A DNA stretch of 64,000 bases from Sinorhizobium arboris LMG 14919 (lineage in GTDB: Bacteria > Pseudomonadota > Alphaproteobacteria > Rhizobiales > Rhizobiaceae): positions 248,001 to 312,000 of the forward strand of contig NZ_ATYB01000014.1 in NCBI RefSeq assembly GCF_000427465.1. The letters run 5' to 3'. Shown here in pieces: positions 9,486-17,212 of the stretch. The stretch's first letter is position 1. Each line of letters begins with the position of its first letter. The notes beneath the pieces were generated by a model, which was not told the origin of the DNA, did no database searches, and was given only the letters and a program-made list of their open reading frames with translations. A program made the position numbers and the translations under genes.

Positions 9486-12041
9486 TCATCCATCCGCACC
9501 GTGGCCGCCGCCCATCGCCTCGTTGATCAGTTCTTCCGCCGCTGCTTCCGTGAGCAGGAAATCCTGCGCCTCTCCATGCACCGATTCCCGACCGATCTCC
9601 AGCATGACGGGCACGGCGAGCGGCGAGATGCGATCGAGCCGGCGGTGGGTGATGTGCCCCTTGATGCGCTTGAGCATGGAACCGAGGCGACCGATATCCA
9701 AAAGTCCGGTGGCCGCATCGTTGCGCGTCGCCTCCAGGAGAATGTGGTCCGGCTCGTGCGCGCGCAATACGTCGTAAATGAGGTCGGCGGAGACGGTGAT
9801 CTGCCGTCCCGTCTTCTCCTTGCCGGGATGGCGCTGTTCTATGAGTCCGGCGATGACAGCGCAATTGCGGAAAGTGCGTTTCAGGAGGAAGGATTCGTCC
9901 AGCCATGCCTCCAGATCGTCGCCCAGCATGTCCTCGTCGAAGAGCTGGCCGAGCGACGGCGCACCCGTCCGGAACGCCGCGCCCATGTCGTCGAGCGCCC
10001 AGACGGCGAGCGAGTAGTCGGTCGCAACGAATCCGAGCGGCTTCAGTCCGGCGCGGTCGAGACGGCGGGTGAGGAGCATGCCGAGCGTCTGGTGGGCAAG
10101 CCTGCCTTCGAAGGCGTAGGCAACCATGTAGTGCCGGCTGCCCCGCGGGAAGGTCTCGATCATGAGTTCGTCGTCGCGCGGAAGCATCGACACGTCCCCC
10201 TGCAGCGCCAGCCAGTCCCTGACCTGGTCCGGCAGATGGGCGCGGCGCACCGGATCGGCGAGCATCTTTCTCACCTGCGCTGCGAGATAGGTGGAGAGCG
10301 GAAACTTACCGCCGGCATAGCTCGGCACCTTGGGATCGAAGGAGAAGGCCTGCGAAACCAGGCACTCGTTCTCGCGAATGCCTTCGAAGCGCAGCACCTT
10401 GCCGGAAAAGAGAAAGGTGTCGCCGGGCGAAAGCATTTCGAGAAAATACTCCTCCACCTTGCCGAGCGACATGCCGCCGCGGCCCAGCGAGCCGCGCTGG
10501 TTGCGCTTGACCATGCGCACGTTCAGCATCGGCGACTCGACGATCGTTCCGACGTTGAGGCGATATTGCTGAGCCACAAGAGGATTGGATACCCGCCAGA
10601 GGCCGTCCTTCGTCTTGCGAATGCGGGCGTAACGCTCATAGGTGCGGAGCGCGTAGCCGCCGGTGGCCACAAGATCGACGGCGCGCTCGAAGGTTTCCCA
10701 GGAAAGGCGGGCATAGGGCGCAGCGCCGGTCACCTCTTCGTAGAGCTCCAAAGCATCGAAGGGCTTTGCGCAGGCCATGCCGAGGATATGCTGCGCCAGC
10801 ACGTCGAGCGCGCCCCTGCCGATCGGCGGCGTGTCCTGAGCGCCTACGTAGTTGGCGTCGAGCGCTGCCTGGCATTCCATCACCTCAAAGCGGTTGGCCG
10901 GAACCAGAATGGCACGGCTCGGTTCGTCCATGCGGTGGTTGGCCCGGCCGATGCGCTGCGCAAGCCGGCTTGCTCCCTTCGGCGCTCCGACATGGACGAC
11001 CAGATCGACGTCGCCCCAGTCGATGCCGAGATCGAGGGTCGACGTGGCGACGACGGCGCGCAGGCGGTTCTCGGCCATCGCCGCCTCGACCTTGCGACGT
11101 TGGGCGACATCGAGCGAGCCGTGGTGCAGCGCGATCGGCAGATTGTCGTCATTGATCGTCCAGAGTTCCTGGAACAGCATTTCTGCCTGGCTGCGCGTAT
11201 TGACGAAAAGCAGCGTGGTGCGGTGCTCCTTGATGGCTGCGTAGACGTCCGGGATTGCATAACGGGCCGAATGCCCGGCCCAGGGCACGTGGTTCTCGGT
11301 CCGCAGCATGGAGATATCGGGTTTTGCGCCTCCGGAAACGGTGATCAGCCCCGCATGGTTCTCCCGGTCGGTAAGCTGGACAACCAGCCAGCGCTGCAGA
11401 TCCATCGGATCAGCGACCGTCGCGGAAAGCCCTGTTGTCTGGAGACGGGGCGCCAGGCGGCGCAGCCGCGCCAGGCCGAGAGAGAGGAGGTGACCTCGCT
11501 TCGACATCACCAGCGAGTGCAGCTCGTCCAGCACGACGTAGCGCAGGTCCTTGAAGAAACGCTCAGCCTCGGCATTGGCGAGAAGCAGCGCGAGCTGTTC
11601 CGGTGTCGTAAGCAGTATGTCGGGCGGATTGAGCTTCTGCCGTTGCCGCTTGCCCTGCGGCGTGTCGCCGGTGCGGTTCTCGATGCTGACCGGCAGCCCC
11701 ATCTCGCCGACCGGTTTCATGAGGTTGCGCTCGATGTCGACGGCAAGCGCCTTGAGTGGCGAAATGTAAAGCGTGTGTATGCCGACGAAAGGCGAGCCGG
11801 GCGGAATCCGGCCGCGCCGGGTGATGTCGACGAGGGAGGGCAGAAAGCCGGCGAGCGTCTTGCCGGCCCCGGTCGGCGCGATCAGAAGCGTGCTCTCGCC
11901 GGCCTCGGCGCGTGACAGAAGTTCGAGCTGATGGGCGCGCGGCCGCCAACCCTTTTCGGCGAACCACCGGAGAAAGGGTGCCGGCAACGTCAGGGCGTCG
12001 CTTTCCGGCGACGGAGAATCGATCCTGTCCACGGAGAACAA
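9486..12041 (-). CDS. Ligase-associated DNA damage response DEXH-box helicase (Lhr-like)
   Basis: An ~850-residue superfamily 2 helicase. Walker A is LLIAPTGAGKTLAG, motif II is VVLDELHSL (DELH), motif III is TTGLSATVADP and motif VI is AQRIGRANHRMD. The C-terminal Lhr-type region follows, ending in the family's LINEAMGG-type tail. The protein belongs to the ligase-associated helicase subgroup that co-occurs with pdeM, an exonuclease and an ATP-dependent DNA ligase, and probably acts in DNA-break or interstrand-lesion repair. No ATG suits the N-terminus: TTG at 12041 or GTG at 12032 are the likely starts, so the first few residues are uncertain. pdeM lies downstream on the same strand beyond a RIME. 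Confidence 0.87.
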   Translation of the reverse strand: MFSVDRIDSPSPESDALTLPAPFLRWFAEKGWRPRAHQLELLSRAEAGESTLLIAPTGAGKTLAGFLPSLVDITRRGRIPPGSPFVGIHTLYISPLKALAVDIERNLMKPVGEMGLPVSIENRTGDTPQGKRQRQKLNPPDILLTTPEQLALLLANAEAERFFKDLRYVVLDELHSLVMSKRGHLLSLGLARLRRLAPRLQTTGLSATVADPMDLQRWLVVQLTDRENHAGLITVSGGAKPDISMLRTENHVPWAGHSARYAIPDVYAAIKEHRTTLLFVNTRSQAEMLFQELWTINDDNLPIALHHGSLDVAQRRKVEAAMAENRLRAVVATSTLDLGIDWGDVDLVVHVGAPKGASRLAQRIGRANHRMDEPSRAILVPANRFEVMECQAALDANYVGAQDTPPIGRGALDVLAQHILGMACAKPFDALELYEEVTGAAPYARLSWETFERAVDLVATGGYALRTYERYARIRKTKDGLWRVSNPLVAQQYRLNVGTIVESPMLNVRMVKRNQRGSLGRGGMSLGKVEEYFLEMLSPGDTFLFSGKVLRFEGIRENECLVSQAFSFDPKVPSYAGGKFPLSTYLAAQVRKMLADPVRRAHLPDQVRDWLALQGDVSMLPRDDELMIETFPRGSRHYMVAYAFEGRLAHQTLGMLLTRRLDRAGLKPLGFVATDYSLAVWALDDMGAAFRTGAPSLGQLFDEDMLGDDLEAWLDESFLLKRTFRNCAVIAGLIEQRHPGKEKTGRQITVSADLIYDVLRAHEPDHILLEATRNDAATGLLDIGRLGSMLKRIKGHITHRRLDRISPLAVPVMLEIGRESVHGEAQDFLLTEAAAEELINEAMGGGHGADG

Positions 12042-12096
12042 AGGTAGATCAAAAGCGGCAAAAGAGAAGCCGGCATTGTTTGTGCCGATGCAACGA

Positions 12097-12125
12097 TTGA
12101 CTCGGAATACGAATCATGGATAAAA
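12097..12125 (+). promoter_or_regulatory. Promoter of the Rrf2/AhpD operon
   Basis: TTGACT (12097-12102) and ATAAAA (12120-12125) are separated by 17 bases, about 25 bases upstream of a strong AGGAGG ribosome site. The -10 lies inside the palindrome at 12113-12137, consistent with repression by occlusion. Confidence 0.55.
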
Positions 12126-12137
12126 GTTATCCATGAT
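12113..12137. promoter_or_regulatory. Perfect 11-bp inverted repeat, likely Rrf2 operator
   Basis: ATCATGGATAA (12113-12123) and TTATCCATGAT (12127-12137) are exact reverse complements around AAG. The site ends 11 bases before the start of the Rrf2 gene and overlaps its predicted -10 element, so autoregulation is the simplest reading. Confidence 0.75.
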
Positions 12138-12148
12138 AGGAGGCGCAG

Positions 12149-12655
12149 ATGAAACTCGGCGACGGCGTCGAACAGGCCATTCACAGCGTAACGATGTTGA
12201 GCTGTCTGCAGCCCGGCAGCACCCTGTCGGCTGCAGCGCTCGCCGAGTTCCATGGGGTCTCGACCAGTTACCTGCTGAAGCATTTGCAGGCGATGTCGGG
12301 GGCCGGACTGCTCGAAGCCGTGCCGGGGCCGAAGGGCGGCTACCGGCTGGCGCGCGCAGCGGAGAAGATCACCCTGCTCGACATCGTCCTTGCCGTGGAG
12401 GGGCCCGAGCCGGCCTTTCGCTGCAACGAAATCCGCCTTCGCGGTCCCAATCCCTATTCCTGCAAGCCGGTCGCGCCGTGCACGATCAATGTCGCGATGC
12501 TCAGGGCAGAGCAGGCCTACCGCGCCGAACTCCGGCGCGTGACCATCGCCGACATCATGTCCGACTTGAGAGCTATCGACCGCGACGGGGCGATCGCGGC
12601 GCGAACAAACGGTTTTCTCGCCCACCATGAACGGAAATCGGGCACCGCCGCCTGA
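12149..12655 (+). CDS. Rrf2-family transcriptional regulator
   Basis: A 168-residue winged-helix regulator. The N-terminal half has the Rrf2 layout: helix-turn-helix around LSAAALAEFHGVSTSYLLKHL and wing GPKGGYRLARAAEKITLLDI. The sensory part carries cysteines in FRCNEI, YSCKPV and APCTIN, suggesting thiol redox sensing or Fe-S ligation as in other Rrf2 proteins. AGGAGG lies seven bases before the ATG. It is followed 27 bases later by an AhpD-like gene, and a perfect palindrome sits in its promoter. A role in sensing an oxidant or electrophile that the AhpD-like protein removes is inferred. Confidence 0.85.
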   Translation: MKLGDGVEQAIHSVTMLSCLQPGSTLSAAALAEFHGVSTSYLLKHLQAMSGAGLLEAVPGPKGGYRLARAAEKITLLDIVLAVEGPEPAFRCNEIRLRGPNPYSCKPVAPCTINVAMLRAEQAYRAELRRVTIADIMSDLRAIDRDGAIAARTNGFLAHHERKSGTAA

Positions 12656-12682
12656 TGCAGCCCAACACCAATGGAGAAGATG

Positions 12683-13144
12683 ATGCAATCACGTCTGAAC
12701 TTCGCGAAAGCCGCGCCTGACGCCTACAAAGCGGTCGCCGCGCTCGATGGCTATGTCAAAGGCTCGGGGATCGAGCCTCGCCTCATCCACCTGATCAAGC
12801 TGCGTGCATCGCAGATCAACGGCTGCGCTTACTGCGTCGACATGCATACCAAAGAGGCTCGTCACAGCGGCCTCAGCGATCAGTGGATCAATCTCGTCTG
12901 TGTCTGGCGCGAATCGCCGCACTTCGACGAGCGCGAGCGGGCCGTTCTCGGTTGGACCGAGGCGCTGACGAAAGTTTCGGAGACGCGTGCACCCGATGAC
13001 GCCTATGAGGCGCTGAAGGCGCATTTCAACGAAGAGGAAATGACCAAAATCACCGTCGCAATCGGGGCCATCAACGTTTGGAACCGCTTGTGCGTCGGCT
13101 TCCGCGCCTTGCCCCCGATCGATGCGCCGGCAAGGGCGGCGTAG
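12683..13144 (+). CDS. AhpD-like / carboxymuconolactone decarboxylase family protein
   Basis: A 153-residue all-helical protein of the AhpD/CMD family. The redox centre is INGCAYCVDMHTKEAR, with the CxxC pair and the downstream histidine of the alkylhydroperoxidase proton relay. The start at 12683 is chosen over ATGs at 12671 and 12680 because GGAG at 12673-12676 is six bases before it. It forms an operon with the preceding Rrf2 regulator. It probably acts as a small thiol peroxidase or reductase in the cytoplasm; the substrate and electron donor are unknown. Confidence 0.82.
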   Translation: MQSRLNFAKAAPDAYKAVAALDGYVKGSGIEPRLIHLIKLRASQINGCAYCVDMHTKEARHSGLSDQWINLVCVWRESPHFDERERAVLGWTEALTKVSETRAPDDAYEALKAHFNEEEMTKITVAIGAINVWNRLCVGFRALPPIDAPARAA

Positions 13145-13165
13145 CGCGAGAGCGGGATGAAGCTC

Positions 13166-13196
13166 AGGGCGCTTTACTGCTTCAACGAAGCGCCCT
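13166..13196. terminator. Hairpin between convergent genes (possible bidirectional terminator)
   Basis: AGGGCGCTT (13166-13174) and AAGCGCCCT (13188-13196) form a perfect 9-bp stem with a 13-base loop, exactly between the AhpD-like gene and the yitT-type gene, whose stop codon it touches. There is no clear T-run on either side. Confidence 0.5.
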
Positions 13197-13830
13197 AAAG
13201 CGCAATATAACGGTCGGCGCGGTGGTTGATCGCCACGAAAAGGTTGAGGACGACCGCGCCGAGCACCGACCAGATGACGACGGTTGGCGTCGTCACGAAG
13301 AATGCGGCCGCGAGAACGATCAGGTCGATCGCGAGTTGCACCAGACCGGCGCGAATGCCGAAGCGCTCCTGCAGATAGATGCCCAATATGCCGACGCCGC
13401 CGAGGCTCGCGCGATGGCGGTAGAGCGCCAGGAGACCGTATCCGAGGAGAAGGCCGCCGATGAGAGCGGCCCAGCCCGGATGGATCTGCCCGATCTCGAA
13501 AAGACGCGACTGCACGTCGGTCAAGAACGATGTGAGCGCAATGGCGATGAAGGTCTTAAGCGTGAAGGCCGGTCCGAGCCGCTTCAGCGACAGATAGAAG
13601 AACGGCAGATTGAGCAGGAAGAAGGTGAGGCCGAAGTTCGCGCCCGTAGCGTAATGCAAAAGAAAAGCGACGCCGGCGGTGCTGCCGGTTAAAAGTCCGG
13701 CGCTCGCCAGGAAATAGAGACCGAGGGCGGCGACGAGGCTGCCGGAAAAGACGCCTTGAATGTCCTCCACCGGCGTGTGCCGATTGGGACTTGTGTTCCA
13801 GAGACCGAAAACGCTGCCTGCCTGTGCCAT
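13195..13830 (-). CDS. YitT-family membrane protein
   Basis: A 211-residue inner-membrane protein with five to six hydrophobic helices (for example VAALGLYFLASAGLLTGSTA, TGANFGLTFFLLNLPFFYLS and LVQLAIDLIVLAAAFFVTTP). The segment GLLTGSTAGVAFLLHYATG after the first helix and the GGVGILGIYLQERFG loop match the YitT/DUF161 family, often annotated as BCR. The molecular function of the family is not established. It is transcribed alone; an ATG at 13830 preceded by AGGGTCA is the probable start. Confidence 0.72.
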   Translation of the reverse strand: MAQAGSVFGLWNTSPNRHTPVEDIQGVFSGSLVAALGLYFLASAGLLTGSTAGVAFLLHYATGANFGLTFFLLNLPFFYLSLKRLGPAFTLKTFIAIALTSFLTDVQSRLFEIGQIHPGWAALIGGLLLGYGLLALYRHRASLGGVGILGIYLQERFGIRAGLVQLAIDLIVLAAAFFVTTPTVVIWSVLGAVVLNLFVAINHRADRYIAL

Positions 13831-13939
13831 GAGTGACCCTCAGATCGTGATGACATCAGTATTGCTGCAGCGCACAAATTATTTCAAGAAAGATATGTAA
13901 GCAATGCTGACCTATTCTCTGCCTTGGCGGCGGCTTGCA

Positions 13940-14878
13940 TCACGCCGGCTTGCGGGCGAGGAACAGTATCCCGGCGACGGGCTCGCCGGCGTCCATTCGG
14001 ATGATCGTGCGCTCGACGGCGATCATGGAAAGGCCGCTTCCGGTGCAAAGGGAGGCGATATAGGCTTCCGGATGCGCGTAGCGCAGCGACGGACGCAGAA
14101 CGAAGTCCTCGGCCGCGCCGGCGTCCTCGACGGAAAAGGCGAAGAGCCCGCCCGGCGCGAGCAGGCGATCGGCAATGACGAAGACGCTGTCGAGACTGCC
14201 GAGATACATCAGCACGTCAGCCGCGCTGACGAGATCGGCACGCCGATGTTCCAGCTCGCCGAACACGCCGGAATCCTCCGCAGCCAATGAAAGGTCCGCC
14301 TGGGCGAGCCTGTCATAGACATGCTTCGCCTCGGCTTTGGCGAGCATATTGGCGGAAAGATCGAAGCCCTCGAGGAAATCGGCGCGCTCTCGGATACGTT
14401 CGCCGAAGAGTCCGGTGCCGCAACCGAGATCGGTGACGTGGCGAAATCGCCCGCTTCCGTTCACGCGGTCGATCAAAGCCGCAAGCTTTTCCGGAACGCT
14501 GTAGTCGAGCTTTTCGACCAGTGCATGGTCGAAGCGGTCGGCATAGTCGTCGAAAAGGCGCTCGACATAGAGGCTCGGGGGCTGCTTGGGCGTCCCGGTC
14601 GCGCCGAGCAAAGCGAGCCTGAGGCTGGCGCCGAAAATGTCTTCCGGATTGAGACGAAGCGTATTGCGCAGCGCGCCGACGGCTGCCTCTATTCGGCCCG
14701 ATTTCTCCTCATAGTCCGCCAGCCGGAACCAGCCTGCCGCCCAATCGGGGACAAGCTCCAGAGCCTGGGCCATGAGTTCCGCCGCACCTGGCGTATCGCC
14801 CGCTTCGGCGAGCATCTTCGCGTAGTCGGCGCGGCGGTCGGCGAGCAGGTCGCCAGAGGAGAGCTGGTTGAAGGTCAT
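13940..14878 (-). CDS. TPR-containing class I SAM-dependent methyltransferase
   Basis: A 312-residue cytoplasmic protein. Residues ~15-90 contain two TPR-like repeats (AAELMAQALELVPDWAAGWFRLAD and the next IEAAVGALRNTLRLNPED unit). The rest is a Rossmann methyltransferase: motif I is VTDLGCGTGLFGERI, followed by LEGFDLSANMLAKA and a post-I acidic residue, and VSAADVLMYLG near the active site. The substrate is not evident. It is divergent from the small DUF6460-type gene. Confidence 0.8.
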   Translation of the reverse strand: MTFNQLSSGDLLADRRADYAKMLAEAGDTPGAAELMAQALELVPDWAAGWFRLADYEEKSGRIEAAVGALRNTLRLNPEDIFGASLRLALLGATGTPKQPPSLYVERLFDDYADRFDHALVEKLDYSVPEKLAALIDRVNGSGRFRHVTDLGCGTGLFGERIRERADFLEGFDLSANMLAKAEAKHVYDRLAQADLSLAAEDSGVFGELEHRRADLVSAADVLMYLGSLDSVFVIADRLLAPGGLFAFSVEDAGAAEDFVLRPSLRYAHPEAYIASLCTGSGLSMIAVERTIIRMDAGEPVAGILFLARKPA

Positions 14879-15025
14879 GGAGATGCGGCTTGGTTGCGAT
14901 GGACGCTTCTGACGCCGGCCAAGGCAAAATACAAGCGGATTCTGGAAGCGGTATCTCGGACCGTCATGCCTTGCACGGTGGGGAATGGCGGCTTATGTGA
15001 AGGGAAACAGGAGAAGTTCTCGCCG

Positions 15026-15292
15026 ATGTCGGACGGAATAAACAAGTTTCTGGGAGACTCGCCGCTACGCGTGCTCGTCAAGCTTCTGGTGGTGTCGATC
15101 CTGGTCGGCTTCGTAATGACGGTCTTCGACTGGTATCCGGCCGACATCTACTACGGTATCCGCAATTTCCTCCTGGACCTCTGGCGGACCGGTTTCGCGG
15201 CTCTCGGACGGGTGGGCGACTACCTGCTTCTCGGCGCGGTCGTCGTCGTTCCTCTCTTCATCATTCTGCGTCTCTTCAGCTATCGACGGTAA
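15026..15292 (+). CDS. Small DUF6460-type membrane protein
   Basis: An 88-residue protein with two predicted membrane helices (VLVKLLVVSILVGFVMTVF and YLLLGAVVVVPLFIILRLF) joined by a DWYPADIYYGIRN segment. It resembles short conserved proteins of Rhizobiales called DUF6460. The frame is open further upstream, but the ATG at 15026 is preceded by AGGAGAAG and begins the conserved part. The CAP-domain lipoprotein gene starts two bases after its stop, so the two are probably one transcript. Function unknown. Confidence 0.65.
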   Translation: MSDGINKFLGDSPLRVLVKLLVVSILVGFVMTVFDWYPADIYYGIRNFLLDLWRTGFAALGRVGDYLLLGAVVVVPLFIILRLFSYRR

Positions 15293-15294
15293 GC

Positions 15295-15798
15295 ATGCAC
15301 GACCAGATCTTTGTCGCCCGCAGACGGCTGTTTCTGCGTGCCGGTGCCGTGGTTTCCCTCAGTGTGATCGCCGGCTGCACCACCTCGAACATCCTCTCTC
15401 CGGACAGCGGTACGGGCAGCGACCAGACCGACGCGACGCTCGGCTACGTCAATGCGCTGCGCAACGGCAGGGGCCTTCCCACGCTCGCTCGCGATCCGGT
15501 CGCTTCCGTTGCGGCGATGCATCAGGCGGCACGGATGGCGAGCGCGGGCAAGATGCGGCACAATATCGGGTGGCGGGATAGTTTCCATGATCGGATGAAG
15601 GGGCAGGGCGTCACGCTGCCGGCCGCCGAGAACATCGCGGTAGGCCAGGAGGACGCCGCGCGCGCCTACGACGCCTGGTTCAATTCTCCGAAGCATCTTG
15701 AGAACATGCTCGGCAATTACCGGGGGCTTGGCGTCGCCGTGGCGCAGAATTCCGCTTCCGGAAACCGACCCTATTGGGCCATGGTGCTTTGCAGCTGA
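15295..15798 (+). CDS. CAP (SCP/PR1-like) domain lipoprotein
   Basis: A 167-residue exported protein. An arginine-rich N-terminus (RRRLFLRAG), a hydrophobic stretch and the lipobox VIAGC (Cys28) indicate a lipoprotein. The mature part is a bacterial CAP domain: LGYVNALRNGRGLPTLARD, AARMASAGKMRHNIGWRD with the metal-binding histidine, and PAAENIAVGQED plus AYDAWFNSPKHLENML. CAP proteins of this type are linked to envelope or peptidoglycan-associated functions but no activity can be assigned. It follows the DUF6460-type gene by two bases. Confidence 0.8.
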   Translation: MHDQIFVARRRLFLRAGAVVSLSVIAGCTTSNILSPDSGTGSDQTDATLGYVNALRNGRGLPTLARDPVASVAAMHQAARMASAGKMRHNIGWRDSFHDRMKGQGVTLPAAENIAVGQEDAARAYDAWFNSPKHLENMLGNYRGLGVAVAQNSASGNRPYWAMVLCS

Positions 15799-15814
15799 GC
15801 TGATTCCCGGGTGA

Positions 15815-15835
15815 CCTACGGAATCGGACCGTAGG
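15815..15835 (+). other. Hairpin between CAP lipoprotein and MATE genes
   Basis: CCTACGG (15815-15821) and CCGTAGG (15829-15835) form a perfect 7-bp stem with a 7-base loop. No T-run follows, so it may be an intercistronic processing or stability element rather than a terminator. Confidence 0.35.
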
Positions 15836-15844
15836 GACAGGATC

Positions 15845-17212
15845 ATGACGGCCACGGAAAGCCTCGAGCGCGACACGGACAATCCAGAAGCCGGACCTTT
15901 CCTGGTCACCAACCGGCTGATCTTCTCGATCGCGCTGCCGATGACGCTCGGCTTTCTCACGACGCCGCTGCTCGGCCTCGTCGACACGGCCGTCGTCGGC
16001 CGGTTCGGCCGGGCGGAGCTGCTCGCGGGCCTCGCGGTCGGCGCGGTGATGTTCGACCTCATCTTCACCACCTTCAACTTCCTGCGGGCCGCAACCACGG
16101 GTCTGGTCGCACAGGCCTATGGACGCGGCGACCGGCGCGAGCAGCAGGCGGTCTTCTGGCGTTCGCTCATGATCGCGCTGGTCACCGGCGCCGCCATCGT
16201 GCTCATATCGCCCATCCTGCTTTCCGCCGGCCTCTGGCTTATGGGTCCCGGTCCGGAAGTTGCGGAGGTGACGCGCACCTATTTCCTCTGTCGCATCCTC
16301 TCCGGCCCGGCCGCCCTGGCCAACTACACCATCCTCGGATTCGTGCTCGGGCGCGGCGAGGGCACGCTCGGCCTGATGCTGCAGACCCTGATCAACGGAA
16401 CCAACATTACGCTTTCGATCCTGCTCGGCCTCGTTCTGGGCTGGGGCGTCGCCGGCGTGGCGATCGGCACGGTGGCGGGGGAGGTGATCGGCGCAGTTGC
16501 GGGTTTCGCAGTCGTCTATGGCCGCTTCGACAAGAGGGACGCGCCCGGCTGGGCGCTGATCTTTGCCGGCGACCGCCTCAAGAAATTGTTCGGCCTCAAC
16601 CGCGACATCATGATCCGCTCATTCGCCCTTTTGGCCGCCTTCACGCTCGTGACCCGGATCGGCACGTCCTTTGGTCCCGTGACGCTTGCGGCAAATGCGG
16701 TGCTGATGACGATCTTCCTTGTGGCCGGCTATTATCTCGACGGGCTCGCCACAGCGGCCGAGCAACTGACGGGCCGGTCGATCGGCGCCGCTTACCGCCC
16801 CGCTTTCGACCGGGTTCTGCGGATGACTGCGCTTTGGTCGCTCGGCCTCGCCGCACTGACCACCCTCGCTCTGCTCGCCTTCGGCAATGCCGTGGTGGAC
16901 ATGCTCACCACGGCGCCGGATGTGCGCGCGCTCGCTTATGGATACATGCCATGGGCGGCAGTGACGGCGCTGACCGGTGCGCTTGCCTTCCTCATGGACG
17001 GAGTCTTCATCGGTGCCGGCTGGTCGCGCGACATGCGCAACATGATGCTGGCCGCCTTCATCGGATACGTGGCGGCGCTTGCCGTGCTCGTCCCCGCCTT
17101 CGGCAATCACGGTCTCTGGGCCGGGCTCAACCTGTTCCTGCTGATGCGCGGCGCTTTCCTGCTGATGATGATTCCGCGCCGGGCGGCTCAGACGTTCCGC
17201 CCGATCCAGTAA
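15845..17212 (+). CDS. MATE-family efflux transporter (DinF-like)
   Basis: A 455-residue polytopic protein with twelve predicted membrane helices in two six-helix bundles. The opening IFSIALPMTLGFLTTPLLGLVDTAVVGRFG and the repeated proline- and glycine-rich loops are typical of the DinF branch of MATE exporters, which expel organic cations or oxidised compounds against Na+ or H+. Its last 25 bases overlap the 3' end of pyrD on the other strand. The substrate cannot be predicted. Confidence 0.87.
   Translation: MTATESLERDTDNPEAGPFLVTNRLIFSIALPMTLGFLTTPLLGLVDTAVVGRFGRAELLAGLAVGAVMFDLIFTTFNFLRAATTGLVAQAYGRGDRREQQAVFWRSLMIALVTGAAIVLISPILLSAGLWLMGPGPEVAEVTRTYFLCRILSGPAALANYTILGFVLGRGEGTLGLMLQTLINGTNITLSILLGLVLGWGVAGVAIGTVAGEVIGAVAGFAVVYGRFDKRDAPGWALIFAGDRLKKLFGLNRDIMIRSFALLAAFTLVTRIGTSFGPVTLAANAVLMTIFLVAGYYLDGLATAAEQLTGRSIGAAYRPAFDRVLRMTALWSLGLAALTTLALLAFGNAVVDMLTTAPDVRALAYGYMPWAAVTALTGALAFLMDGVFIGAGWSRDMRNMMLAAFIGYVAALAVLVPAFGNHGLWAGLNLFLLMRGAFLLMMIPRRAAQTFRPIQ

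Noticed and set aside
9369..11915. 848-codon frame antisense to the Lhr-like helicase
   Set aside because: The helicase strand has all SF2 motifs; the antisense product has none.
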